The notes below the pieces were generated by a model. The model saw nothing but the letters and a program-made list of their open reading frames with translations. It was not told where the DNA came from and did no database searches. DNA of 64,000 nucleotides from Anthopleura xanthogrammica (lineage: Eukaryota > Cnidaria > Anthozoa > Actiniaria > Actiniidae), in assembly GCA_964019055.1 (NCBI GenBank), contig OZ025208.1, positions 11,507,597 through 11,571,596 on the forward strand, given 5' to 3'. The translations under genes were made by a program, and so were the position numbers. Shown here one piece after another: positions 1-11,747 of the stretch (position 1 is its first letter; each line of letters opens with the position of its first letter).

Positions 1-979
1 CATAGCAACAAACAACAAACATAGCAACAAACAACAAACATAACAACAAACAACAAACATATCAACAAACAACAAACATAGCAACAAACAACAAACATAG
101 CAACAAACAACAAACATAGCAACAAACAACAAACATAACAACAAACAACAAACATATCAACAAACAACAAACATAGCAACAAACAACAAACATAGCAACA
201 AACAACAAACATAGCAACAAACAACAAACATAACAACAACAACAAACATAACAACAAACATATCAACAAAAAATAAACATAGCAACAAACAACAAACATA
301 GCAACAAACAACAAACATAGCAACAAACAACAAACATAGCAACAAACAACAAACATAGCAACAAACAACAAACATAGCAACAAACAACAAACATAGCAAC
401 AAACAAAAAACATAGCAACAAACAACAAACATAACAACAAACAACAAACAACAAACATAACAACAAACAACAAACATAGCAACAAACAACAAACATAGCA
501 ACAAACAACAAACATAACAACAAACAACAAACATAGCAACAAACAACAAACATAGCAACAAACAACAAACATAACAACAAACAACAAACATAACAACAAA
601 CAACAAACATAGCAACAAACAACAAACATAACAACAAACAACAAACATATCAACAAACAACAAACATAGCAACAAACAACAAACATAGCAACAAACAACA
701 AACATAGCAACAAACAACAAACATAACAACAAACAACAAACATAACAACAAACAACAAACATAGCAACAAACAACAAACATAGCAACAAACAACAAACAT
801 ATCAACAACAACAAACATAACAACAAACAACAAACATATCAACAAACAACAAACATAGCAACAAACAACAAACATAGCAACAAACATAGCAACAAACAAC
901 AAACATAGCAACAAACAACAAACATAGCAACAAACAACAAACATAGCAACAAAAAACAAACATAACAACAAACAACAAT
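1..979. repeat. 19-bp tandem satellite (CAA-rich)
   Basis: About 50 head-to-tail copies of a 19-bp unit, catagcaacaaacaacaaa, run from the window edge to about 979. Variants have tatc or taac in place of tagc, and a few units are shortened. The array is cut by the left edge, so its true length is unknown. A 19-bp period cannot keep a protein repeat in one frame. The minus strand stays open only because the unit and its frame-shifted versions lack stop codons, so no gene is called. Confidence 0.95.
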
Positions 980-1676
980 GAAGACACGGACTAACTGTAA
1001 AAAAAACGCATCCAGCATTCAATATTGAATATACAGCATTCGACATCTTGTTTCTTCTCTCATCCAACATCAAACTAGTCTGTTGTTGGGCCAGGGAAAC
1101 AAGTGAGGAAACAACAATAACAACAACAAGATGTAAAAACAACAGACAACAACAACGCACTAAATTTCTTTCAGGATTCCGCACCTTGTTCCTTCCATTA
1201 TCCAGTATCTTATCACTACAGGACAAGAATATAACAACAACAGGCAAAAACAACCGCCTTGTTCCTTCTCTCATCCATTATCTGACCACTCAAGGACAAT
1301 CAACAACAAAACAACAACAAATAAAAATAACCGGCTTGTTCCTTCTCTCATCCATTATCTGACCACTCAAGGACAATCAACAACAAAACAACAACAGATA
1401 AAAATAACCGGCTTGTTCCTTCTCTCATCCATTATCTGACTACTTCAGGACAACAGCACTATGCAACAACAACAACAACAACAACAACAACAAGAAAACA
1501 ACAACAGGCAACATCAATAACAACAAAAACAAGAAAATAACAACGGGCAACAATAACACACCTTCTTCTTTTCTCATCCATTATCCGACTATACTCCAGG
1601 ACAATAAAAAAAGACGACGAAGACTTTAACATATTCTATAGCATCACTAACACACTAGTTACTTAGGGGAAAAAAA
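980..1676. repeat. CAA-rich block with decayed copies of the adjacent terminal exon
   Basis: This stretch downstream of the 1677-2036 exon is mostly (CAA)n-like DNA. It is broken by five copies of a segment of about 40 bp at roughly 1191-1224, 1257-1297, 1331-1374, 1408-1452 and 1561-1602. Each matches the end of the coding exon at about 1700-1745, which encodes the YWMREGTRYG region on the minus strand. Copies 3 and 4 sit in a repeat of about 77 bp. I see no intact gene here. Confidence 0.8.
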
Positions 1677-2760
1677 CTAATTCAGTATTAAGGAACCGTA
1701 CCTTGTTCCTTCCCTCATCCAGTATCTGACCACTCCAGGATTTGGCTTTACATTCGGTAAATATGATGGTGAATCTTCTGATCCATCGATGTAAATAATG
1801 GAACCAGACAAATCATTTGCAATTGAGCCCGAACTTAAGAAGATCTTGGAAGACAGCCCGAGTCTGGGCATTCGTCTTGCTAGACTTGTATTCTGACCAA
1901 TGCCGTTGAAGTTCTCCACCATTCTAACATTTGTTTGATTGTCAAAATTTGGTGTAAACGTGTACTCCCTGGGTGCATCGAAGATACCACCATACTGGTT
2001 GGAGCCATCAGCTTCGATACGATACTGAAAGAAATCCTTAAAATAAAATTTCAAAATAATTAGTTCTCTCAGTCACGAAACCGGGGAGTGTTATTCGTCG
2101 TATATAGCTAAAATATAACGTGCGCTCTAATAAGCGGGTTAATGACGTGACGTGACGTGACGTGACGTGACGTGACGTGACGTGACGTGACGTGACGTGA
2201 CGTGACGTGACGTGACGTGACGTGACGTGATTGAAAAGCATGCGCTATGTACTGAAGATTTTATTAGTATCAAAGTAGAAAAATCATTTCAATGATCAAA
2301 AAGATTTTTTGGCATGGGGAGGAGGGGTTCGCTTTGTTTCAATTTGATCGATACCCTGAAACGACCTCTTAGCTGATCAGTCAGGGCAAGGCAACTCAAA
2401 GAGCGAATTGGAATTTAGCCGTTATAAAAGTTGTGGTCATAACTCAGTGTGTATCCATTCAGCTAAGCAAACTTCTAAGCTAATTTCAGAGCTAGTTTCG
2501 TGACTAGATATTTCTTACAGGTCGCTAAAAATTGCTTACTTGAGAGACATCGAAATCCTTAATAGCATCTGCAAACTCAAGGATAGAGAAATCATTGTCT
2601 AGTGACGGTTGGTTGGCGTTCCTCTGTTTCACATTGTCAACTGTCCATCCAGTATGTGTTTTACTTGTTGCTAGTAATGTCCATCCACCGCCATAACTTG
2701 TCAGGTCACAGTAGGTCTTGACGCCTTTCTTACCAGGAGGCTTGATTAAGTAAACTCCAT
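1677..2760 (-). CDS. headless fibrinogen-related C-terminal cassette (two exons)
   Basis: Two minus-strand exons, 2760-2540 (phase 1 in, phase 0 out) and 2036-1677 (stop at 1677-1679), join in frame. They give about 193 residues starting DGVYLIKPPGK and carrying YCDLTSYGGGWTLL, the signature of a fibrinogen-like or intelectin-like domain. The C-terminal half contains EYTFTPNFDNQTN and ends near RYWMREGTRYG. Both parts match the divergent domain of the gene at 3315-8057 (YCDMSRDGGGWTLL, SYTFTATNNTQTN, WYWIREG). No signal peptide, PAN or EGF exon lies between 2760 and 3315. The cassette is therefore either an alternative 3' end of the upstream gene, whose EGF exon ends in the matching phase 1, or a 5'-truncated duplicate. 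Acceptors at 2036 and 2024 are both in frame. Confidence 0.75.
2143..2230. repeat. (TGACG)n pentanucleotide microsatellite
   Basis: About 17 perfect copies of TGACG lie in the intron of the 1677-2760 cassette. The array contains overlapping TGACGTGA words, the core of CRE and unfolded-protein-response elements. It is probably just a microsatellite. Confidence 0.95.
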
Positions 2761-2879
2761 CTAATGAGAAAAGCAAGTTATTAGTTTATAGTCATAATTG
2801 CCCTACTCAATGCCATAAAATTTCTTTCATCAAATTTTATTGAACCTTGAAACAACCTCTTAGCTGATGTAAGTCAGGG

Positions 2880-3300
2880 CGCGGATAACTTACATATTTA
2901 TTTATTTATTTATTTATTAGATTCGCCATTTGATACTAAAATATATTTAAAGGAAAGACAAATGGCAGGGTCACCGCAACAGCATAGCCAATTACAGCAT
3001 AGCCAATTACAGCGGGCCCAAACAGAAAGAAAGAAAAAAAAAACACATTATACACAAAAAAAAACTAATTGAGAGTAGATAACTAGTAACAACAAGTAGG
3101 AGGACTAGTAAGGTTGCGAATTTAGCGTGTTAGGTTGTGCGGAGGGAGGAAAACAGGAGAACCCGGAGAAAAACTCTCGAATCAAGGGAGAGACCTAACA
3201 AACTTTACTGACTCGCATGTGGTGCCGAGCCAAGAATCGAACCCGAACGAATGAGCACACTCACAGATGAACGAGTGTACTACCGCTACAACACCCTTGA
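2880..3300 (-). mobile_element. tRNA-derived SINE copy
   Basis: Read on the minus strand, the head has an A-box-like block (3275-3292) and a B-box-like gggttcgattct (3233-3244), about 40 bp apart as in tRNA promoters. The body follows toward lower coordinates and ends near a (TATT)n tail at about 2894-2920. Related copies occur at about 34190-34390, 49230-49325, 51090-51330 and 62945-63060. The shared body contains a 'ggagaaccc(g)gagaaaaa' motif and a 'gggagagacctaacaaactttact' region. The family name is not known to me. Confidence 0.65.
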
Positions 3301-3314
3301 TTGCCTTGACGCAT

Positions 3315-6300
3315 TTATGGTAGGCCCTTTGCTTTAAAATAAGAGCATAATACAAAAGAGATTTTAAGAATGGGGTTACGTGTATGTTTTTTGTCAGTTT
3401 GCCAATAGATGTCATTGATTCCCAAAGGATTACCTTTTTGTGGAGTCGTTTGTAGACCTTTCGTCTGCACTTCCTTACACGATCTGGGTAACTCCCATGG
3501 TCCTTCACGTATCCAGTACCAAATGTATTTGGGATGTATCAAATGGCCATTGATCCATGGTGCAGGATGGTACATTTTTTCATTCGCTAGTAAAGGAATT
3601 ATACCTGACGGTTAGTTTGTCTTGCATAAATAATGTAATAGAATTTTACATTTATTCAACATGCTTTTCATGTAATTTCGTCTCAGTAAATGTTAAAGTA
3701 AAGAAATAATAATTTAAAAAAACGCCACTAAAGAAACAAGAAACGCGCGTGCTGTGTGCAGAAGTGTTAGGAGAATTGGAACGCGTAGAGTGTAGAGTGC
3801 TCTTAACGCTACTCGAGTATTTTGCAAATACCAAAGTGCTTTAATATTGTAATTCCACACAGCAAGGCAAATTTTTGGCCTTAAATGCAAATTAAATAGC
3901 CGTTCTTTTCTATAGGAATCAAGAAACAGAAAGCGCGCATGACAGTAATGTTATTTTATACTGAACTGTTTTTGTAATCGTAAGATTCATTTAGCTATAG
4001 TTTAAGACGATCTTTTCGAAAGCAACTATGTTAAGTCTACCTTACCCGTGATGGTACCCCACCAATCCGAATAAGCAGATCGGGATGTAGTCAGCGTAGC
4101 TCCTGAAATCCAAGGCAATCTTTTCTCTATTCCATCATTGGTATAATTCCAATTATCAAACTTCTTTATCAGTTGGACATTTGTTTGTGTATTATTGGTT
4201 GCCGTGAAGGTGTAGGATCGATCGGCTTCCCATATTCCACCCCAACGTCCTAGAAGATCCAAACAATTCGGTTAAGGAATTGATTTTAATATTGATTTAA
4301 TAGACATTAGCTTGGGCGTATTGCTTTCGCCCCATTTCAAACCATATGTCATTTCTTTGAGAGTAAGATTCTTTTTTCCTGAGTTGCACTGATCTTCCTG
4401 TGTCGCCTCAACCTGTCTCTGCACAACCGTTTAACAAAGAGATGATACTCAAGGGAATGATGACACGCGTGGTCTGAAATGGGAAAACCTTGCAACCAAG
4501 ATACACGCATCAAGAGTTCCGCGCTACTGCTCTAAGCGCATGCTCAGGGGATTAAAAAGTGGGATAAAATTTGTAAAATACGCTATATTTTAGTTGTATC
4601 TTTCTTGTCAAGTACAATTTTCACTAAATATTCAAGATCGCGTACCGTTAAGCGAATTCTGAATCAAATATACCGAAAAATTGCATATTATACAAAATAT
4701 CATCCCACTTTTTAATCCCCTGAGCATGCGCATTGAGCAGCAGCGCGGAACTCTTGATGCGTCTATAAAGGGTCTATTGTCTTGTTTTACTTCTTTTTTT
4801 CTCACTAGCCGCTCCTAGCTCTTTCAAATATGTGCCATCAAGGCGTTAAAGGAAATCAAAGGCTACAGACAATAGTTATTTGTTTCCGGTTGTACGCGAT
4901 GTAATCTACAGCCCAACCATCGTTTAAAAAGTATAGCAAATGCTCCATCAATACACATATACTTTGTTGCAATCACTATATAATGATCAATCAAATGTTA
5001 GATTGTATATGTTTAACATAATCAAATATATAAAAGATTACATAACAGATATTATAGCTGATAAAAACGATGGTGCAACAAACTAACCTCTGCTTTGCGC
5101 TTCTAACCGATACTCAAACTTAGAGCCAACGACATTCACATTGTTCTTGATATCATCAGCGTTCTTCAGGATTGAATAATCGCTTGTTAAAGATGGAGTA
5201 TCTTGGTTCCTTAGCCTCACATTCTGGGACGTCCAGCTATTGGTGTGGCTGCTGACCAATAGCGTCCATCCACCACCATCACGTGACATGTCACAGTAGA
5301 CAGTGATTGGATCTTTGTTCACGCCAAAGGGTTGAATCTTGTATACCCCATCGGGAAAATACCTGTTTTCTAACTTTGAAATTTTCTGAAGTTGACGACA
5401 AGAATGAGCTCCTGAAAAGGTATAAAACATGTTTGTTTATAAAACATGTCAAAATGTTTGTAAGTAGGATCATGGTTTATATCTATTTCGATACCAATGC
5501 TAATACAATGCATAGCCTTTTTGAAATAAAGGAACTCGCTTTCTATGAGGTGTAGGACGAAGGACAAACGTCCAAAGCTTCAGCTAAGTATACCTTTTTT
5601 AAAACACGGCGTTCAAGTTCCTTATATCATTCTAGTCAGTGGCCCCCCTAAAATGTTCGGATCGAGCTTCTTTTTGTTTGATGGATGATTGCAATGCCAC
5701 TGGCGTAGGAAGGGGCGGGCACGTGCCCCCCCCCCCCCCCAATTTTACATTTTTATTTTAGGTGCCCCCTCCCCCCAGATCCTGGGTCCTCGCTACGCCT
5801 CTGATTCTAGTCGTTTAAGTCATTAAGAGTCACAGTTGATAAGCAAACCTTTATTGCAAATTGGACCTTCGTGACCAGGTGAGCACGAACAGCTGCGACT
5901 TCCGTCCTTGAAATTTGGCTTGCAGACTTCATAATAAGGACATGGATTCTTCTGACAAGGGTTCTGCCAAGTAACAAACCAAAGTTAGTTATTAATAATC
6001 AAGATATTCATAGCAATTACAATTTAGTGAAAAAGATAAAATTTCTTCACCGGTATTTTTCCCCACCAAATCTGGATACCTTATCTTATCAAGGAGCGAA
6101 AACATTAAATTTATTTCTGCAATGCTTTTACCTCTCTCCTAACGTAGACATGGTCAGGATTTGGAACAAGATCATCAGGATATTTTGTTTCATCTGAGTC
6201 ACTAAGCTCACAGGATCCAGTGCTTGGTTGGTAGTTGTATGACATGCAAGACTCTTGCAGATAACACATGATGCGACACAATGACACAGTTTCGGTTGTC

Positions 6301-8057
6301 ATGGTATCAATGACGTGATGTTGGAGGTACTGGCCCTTCTTCTCAAGATGGAAGCCAGTATTCTCGCAGCTGTTACCTTTAACGACATGAAAATGAATAA
6401 ATGAAGGAATCGAAAGGAAGGAAGCAAGGAAGAAAAAACGAAGAAGGAAAGACAGAGAGAGAAAAAGAAGAAAAAGAAAGGAAGATATTCATAATAACGC
6501 TATTTAAATATTAATGGTTATAAAAAATATGAATACTTCATTTTCTCTTGATGATCCTCGTTACACCAAACAATACTAAATAATTTTTAATATAGAAAAT
6601 TTTGGCCTTTAAAATTACAGCGTGGTGAAGCACACATATTTTAAAGGCATGTATAGCATATACTTTAATAATAATAATGATGATAATAATATAAAGCTTC
6701 TTCTAAGGCAGATTTCTAACCTCAATGCACCTTGTAATTAAATGTGTAAATATAGATATCATATAAAAATAAAATACTTAAGTGCCAGATAGGAATTAAT
6801 TAGTTTATTATTTAGTTTGTGTTATAAACACCAAGAGTGTTAAACCATGATGTCGATGATTAAGATTTTTTTGTTTTCCTGAAGAAAAGCAATTTTCTAG
6901 GTTACAACTACCAGTGTTCTACTTGTCGATTAAATAGAATTCGTGTTAAAATGTTTGTTGTTTTTTTTTAATCCAAAGAAACGAAAAAAACCGATGAATG
7001 ATTAATGAATTAATAGTTTAGTTTAAAACTGAGCTGGAAATGCCGCAGTAGTAGTTTTTAATAAAATATGGTCGCTTGATATAAACCCTAGTTGAGGCAC
7101 GAGTGTTTGCGTGCTGCTAATAGTCAGGTCCGACAAAAATAGCAAAGATCGCGCACTTTTGAGTATACAAATATTCCTTGGGACATACTAAACAAATTTA
7201 GGGATGAGTGCCAAAAAAATAGCGGTCGGGGGGAGGCACGCCACACTCTCAATTAGATGGTTAAATTTCATCAACACTTATATGAAACGAAACACTTTCC
7301 TTCAAGTTTTAACTCTAACATGAAAGAGTTTTTTTTTAAAGTCAGAATAGCGTTTAAAGTTTGTTGATATCTCTATTTGTTGCAGAGATATCAAATGTTT
7401 TTCAAATGGTCATGGGTTCGCTCCCCAAAATCACACGATCATCTGAGTAGAGTTACTTGTTCTCCGAATTTCTTCCTGAAAAATTCAGCTTTTCAACTCC
7501 AATTTGATCATGGGATGAGGGCCACTAGTTTGCGTGCTGTTAGACAGATTAAGCATCGCTTTTTTTCTTCTCACAAACGGCAAACACGAGCACTTTTTCA
7601 TCGTTTCCCTGCATTTCACTTTACCTTTTGCAAACCTTCTCACCAAAGACAAATTCATTTACTAGTTGGAGATTTTTTCTATTCTTTTATACTAATTTTA
7701 AAGATTTTTTAAATTTGTAATTGGTTAACTGACGTTTCACGTTGGTTGTAAACGAGATTCTTATCAGATTACACTGTTGAAAGCTTAAATGTTTGAGCTA
7801 CTACATGTGCTAAATATCGGAGTGTTTTGGATGCGATACGAGCGAAAAAAATCACGAAACGATTTTTTTTTTAAATTTTATTCTCCCACTCGGCACAAAG
7901 AATGAACGAAAAGACGTTAATTATAACTGCGATGAAAATAACAAAACTAATGAGAAGCATTGACCAAAGACTTTGATAACTAACCTGAAACAAGATGATC
8001 GACCAAGAAAACTACAAAGAATGAGCCAGCAATTGTAAAACTCTTTTTTGAAAACAT
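3315..8057 (-). CDS. secreted PAN-EGF-fibrinogen-related protein (coral SOMP-5-like architecture)
   Basis: Six minus-strand exons join without a phase error: 8057-7985, 6376-6132, 5963-5849, 5411-5088, 4249-4046 and 3604-3315, giving 416 residues. Residues 1-24 are a hydrophobic signal peptide (SFTIAGSFFVVFLVDHLVSG). Residues 25-106 form a PAN/apple domain (CENTGFHL, CRIMCYLQESCMSYNY). Residues 107-144 are an EGF domain (NPCQKNPC...CSCSPGHEG). From residue 145 a divergent fibrinogen-like domain begins, with YFPDGVYKI, YCDMSRDGGGWTLL, SYTFTATNNTQTN and WYWIREG ending at residue 355. A 61-residue tail without recognisable domain follows, unlike the short tail of the neighbouring 1677-2036 exon. 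Proteins of this architecture in corals are annotated as uncharacterised skeletal organic matrix protein 5-like. A role in extracellular adhesion or lectin-like recognition is inferred. The acceptor at 6376 was chosen because only it matches the phase of exon 1. Confidence 0.85.
4309..4500. mobile_element. foldback MITE, 'cccatttcagaccatgtgtcatt' family (copy 1)
   Basis: The ends are inverted: cttgggcgtattg...ccccatttcaaaccatatgtcatttc at the left and gacacgcgtggtctgaaatggg...cttgcaaccaag at the right. Related copies at 45755-45920 and 48418-48590 share both ends, so this is a small non-autonomous DNA transposon family. This copy sits in the fifth intron of the 3315-8057 gene. Confidence 0.7.
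4504..4763. mobile_element. foldback MITE with inverted arms of about 60 bp
   Basis: The left arm acgcatcaagagttccgcgc...gcatgctcaggggattaaaaagtggga is matched in reverse complement by tcccactttttaatcccctgagcatgcgc...gcgcggaactcttgatgcgt. The centre is AT-rich, with no coding capacity. It lies next to the element at 4309-4500, inside the same intron. Confidence 0.85.
5685..5812. mobile_element. short repeat fragment with poly-C run
   Basis: An inverted pair, 'tggcgtaggaaggggcggg' and 'gggtcctcgctacgcctc', brackets a run of C residues and an AT-rich centre. Its plan resembles the elements at 58450-58615 and 31466-31779 (a 'gtagc' end, poly-C or poly-G, and an inverted 'gctac' end). It is probably a decayed MITE. 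Confidence 0.45.
6377..7984. other. first intron of the 3315-8057 gene
   Basis: This 1.6-kb intron separates the signal-peptide exon from the PAN exon. It holds a purine-rich (GGAAGAAA-like) tract at about 6405-6487 and AT-rich unique sequence. I see no exon, RNA gene or recognisable transposon in the rest. Confidence 0.6.
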
Positions 8058-8916
8058 GTTATCGATGCTTCCTTGAGTCGAGCGCGGCGAACAAAATGAC
8101 AAACTTGCTCGATAATTAAGTATAAGAAACTTAGTTAATAATGCATAGCGGGTAATATAAACAAATAGGTCTTGACCATTAATAGAACGTATGTCAAATA
8201 TCAATGCATAATCATAAACCTTGGCCATTATAATTTTTCTGAATTATTTGTCCTCTCGTCAGTGGCCAGCATGTTTAACATCTAATATTGATAGCACTTT
8301 CCTAAAGTTGCTACCTGAAGCCTCTATAATGGGAATAGCAATTTTACGAAGTACATTTTGGACAGTTTATAACAGAGGTAACAGAGGATATGCTCTTATC
8401 TCTACGCTCCAATTCAAAGGAAGTAAAAAAAATTATCAATCAATTGCTTTAAAGTCATAAATAGAAACGACAACAATTAAAAACCACCCTTAATAAGACA
8501 AGAAAGATTTTTATTTGATTTTTGTAGAGAGCAATTCATTTAGGTAACGGAGGTTATGCATAATTTTGAGACATGGCTCCAACATGCATCTGATTGTTGG
8601 TCGTCCCTGAAGACAACATTTAATGTCATCTAACAATAACCTAGGCATTCAACTTCCGTTTACAACTGGTTTTTCTTTAATTTCTCAAGTCGAGCAACTT
8701 CAAATATAATGTTTATTAGTGCAATAGTGCGTTGAGACATCAAAAACTTTAAACATTTTGCATATTTCAGGACTTTTACCCTTTAAAAATTCTTTTTTGA
8801 GATTGGATTTTTGTGTTGCATGAAAGAATAGTCATTAAAACTATTCATAAAACACAGAAGAAGAAAAAAGAAATCTTTCCCGAAATATCAACGTTAGGAT
8901 AAAAAGACTATGTACT
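8058..8916. other. upstream region of the 3315-8057 gene
   Basis: AT-rich DNA 5' of the signal-peptide exon. A promoter should lie here, but I see no convincing TATA box or conserved site, and no other gene. Confidence 0.4.
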
Positions 8917-9054
8917 TATTGACTGAGTGGGAGGTCCGAACGGGAAAATATTTGGCTCGAGGTCCTGAAGTACGGAACGAGCGCAGCGAGTTCCGTGCCA
9001 AGGACCTCGAGCCAAATATTTTCCCGTTCGGACCGACCTTAACTCAGTCAATAA
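8917..9054. mobile_element. near-perfect foldback palindrome
   Basis: Both arms read ttattgactgagt...ggtccgaacgggaaaatatttggctcgaggtcct on opposite strands, around a small centre containing cggaacgagcgcagcgagttccg. Just downstream, at about 9149-9187, 'gcgagtccgaacg' is repeated three times in tandem, suggesting a larger decayed element reaching to about 9310. No ORF of a transposase is visible. Confidence 0.85.
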
Positions 9055-9524
9055 GCATTTTATCATATGACCACATATAAAAAATCGATTTCAAAGCGTT
9101 TTTAATAAATGCGAATCAAAATGCGTAGTTTTTACATGATTGACGGCAGCGAGTCCGAACGGCGAGTCCGAACGGCGAGTCCGAACGGGAAATTATTACA
9201 CTTTTCGGAAAAGCGTACTTTGTTTGCTGACGACATTTTCCCCAAAGGTTTTTTTTAGAATCACGCGTACAGTGAAATACGGTCATATGATAAATAGTAA
9301 TACTGCATTTGACTCCACTTAACGTGAAATGAGTGGTCCAGAGTGAAGGCCAATTTACACAGTACAACTTTTGCTTACAACTGTCGCATGCAATCTGCTT
9401 AAGCCACGCTTACAACACGAATTGCTTCGTGTAAATCAACCCTACAACTATCTCACAACTGTTGTGTACGACAAGAAGAGTTTTAAAATAGACACTGTCC
9501 AGTTTTGCAGCATCGGTAAATAAT

Positions 9525-11021
9525 AGCGGAGCTCCCGCGCGGGCCGAAGGCCCGCGCGAGCGGAGCACCATACTTAAGAAAAAATGGTAACCCATCGAGT
9601 TGATTTTTCATGGCTTGATTACGTCATCATCTTGTCCATACATACATACATACATACATACATACATACGTACATACATACATACGTCCGTCCGTGTACC
9701 ACTTTGCACAGGGTTCCCGCGCGCTTTGCTTACTCACAGATGCACAGAAAAATTGCAATAATGTAGTCAAAGATGGATCAAGAAGTATTTTTTCTTATTT
9801 TTGCAATGCGAAAAATACGTTTAGTCGAAGTCATGTCTGTCTTAAAGTGAACAAAAACAATTTTTCGACTTTAGCGACTTGCTAAAGAAGATTTAGCGAG
9901 GGAAAGCGAGGGAAGATTCTTAATCTTACGATTAGATGAAGTTTCGTGACTGAAACTTCAGTGAGAGAAAAAGTGGCCTGTAGACCAGAAAAACCTGATT
10001 ATACTGCAAGAATGATATTTCAGTTCCGTAGAAAACACTTCATAGAAGGTAAATTCATTAATTTTAACTAATATTTCGTAAAAAATCGACAAGAAATGTG
10101 TAAACTAGCTGGAGAAACTCTCAGACAAGCCAAGGACGTTGGTTCGGCAAACATTGTCAGAAAAACTTGGATAGTTTGTCGTTTTTACTGCATTCTAGAT
10201 TTTTATCATCTTTTTCTTCAATACTTGTGAACCAAAAAAGCGATATTTGAAGCTTTGATCTTTTGTTTTTGATCCCATTTCAAGAAAAAAGGCTAAGACT
10301 TAGTAAAAAGACTTGGTTCTTTGAAAAAACATATTTGACGGCCAGCGAACCTCACGCGAAGTCAAAACAAGATTCCAGTTTCATAATCATATGAATATTT
10401 TGACATTTTTATAGATAATTTATTTTAATGTTGAATGAAATATGAAAAAGGAATACATATCACACCAAATATTTGCTATTTATCTGGCTTTTCCAGCTAT
10501 TACTATTACACAATCGCAAAAATGATGAGCTTGTTTTTTTTTTATGGATAAGCTTATGTTTTTGTAAGATATTTCGCTCGATAATAAAGTTAAGAATAAA
10601 TCTGAAAAAAAAACTTTTCAAAGACCAACTTACTAACAAAGAAAATTATTATCTTGCATTAATGAATATGTCTCTTTTTACATGTGAAGTTCAAGTGAAT
10701 GTAAGCTTAAGCTTATCAGTAATATTTTTCGACAATTTTCAGTGTAGTTCACTTTCCACCTAAAAAACTTACAACTTTGATTACTAAGATTTGCTGAATA
10801 AAATCCTTTGTTCTATACATGTATTCATATGCTCTACGATCTATGATTATTTTTCTTCGAATTGAAAAGTTTTCTAATGCTTTTGAAGGCTTAAAATAAT
10901 GGTTTTTCTTTTAGTTTTTCCTGGGTAACGAAGTGCCGGGTAACGCTATAACCAGCGTTATGCCGCGTCACACAATTGTCACGTTTTTAGCACTAAATAT
11001 ACTATTTATGGGAGCTCCGCT
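9525..11021. mobile_element. possible 1.5-kb TIR element
   Basis: The 12-bp sequence agcggagctccc at 9525-9536 is inverted as gggagctccgct at 11010-11021. Just inside the left end is a GC-rich hairpin (cgcgcgggcc-gaa-ggcccgcgcg, about 9536-9558). Inside lies a (CATA)n microsatellite and AT-rich sequence without coding signals. The target duplication is unclear, so the boundaries are tentative. Confidence 0.4.
9638..9686. repeat. (CATA)n microsatellite
   Basis: About twelve copies of CATA with two CGTA interruptions, followed by (CGTC)n-like sequence. Confidence 0.95.
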
Positions 11022-11747
11022 TTTAGGCAGTGCCTAAATCTATATATTATATTTTCATTTCCATAGCAACCAACAAAAGTATTATTTTTAAACATAAGAG
11101 ATATCACCAAAAACTTCTGATATCACAAGTACTAGCGTAGAGGCAAAGATAAGCGTCTGTATCTACAAAGTAGCACGTTCGTATTTTGAACGAGCTCTTT
11201 AAGCTCATGGGCGACACGTGTTTAAATAAACTTTTGATTGATTTGATTGAGTAACGGCTCTGTAAATTACTTAAATTTTCAGATTTTTAAAATATTTTTT
11301 GCTGATATAAAGGGGTAAATGCACTGCACAATACATTTGAAAAATCATATATATAAACTAAAGGTAATTCAGGACTGTATTCTTCTGTATTTGCCATTTG
11401 ACATACATCCCAAAAATGCTGTTTTGTTTGGGAGGTAACCGATCAAAAAAAAAAAGGTTAAACAAATTAAACGCCATGCAATCAGGTGTTTGCTACACCT
11501 CTTTTAATCAGTATACTGAAGAATTCAGTTTTTTAAAAAGCCGTATAGAATTTATCGTATTGCAATTTAATTCTTGTAATGCGCATTTGAAAACTTGATG
11601 TTAATATTTGCACAATATTAATTAATTAATTATTATTCATTATTATCATCAATCTGATGCTTAGCACATTTGTTTTTACAGTAAGATTCAATGCACAGAG
11701 GCTAACAAAAAAAATATCCAGCAATGAATAAAGCAACGTAAATCATT
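11022..11747. other. 3' flank of the 11748-16112 gene
   Basis: AT-rich sequence. A short block at about 11385-11425 resembles the 3' flank of the fibrinogen exon at 25561-25600. The duplicated 3' module therefore reached past the stop codon and was later separated here by about 250 bp of unrelated DNA. No gene is seen. Confidence 0.5.

Noticed and set aside
157..987. Long minus-strand open frames rich in Cys, Val and Leu
   Set aside because: They are translations of the 19-bp satellite; the unit lacks stop codons in these frames and there is no other coding signal.
3182..3508. Minus-strand frame overlapping the last exon of the PAN-EGF gene
   Set aside because: It is a shadow frame that runs into the SINE; the spliced frame with WYWIREG is the supported one.
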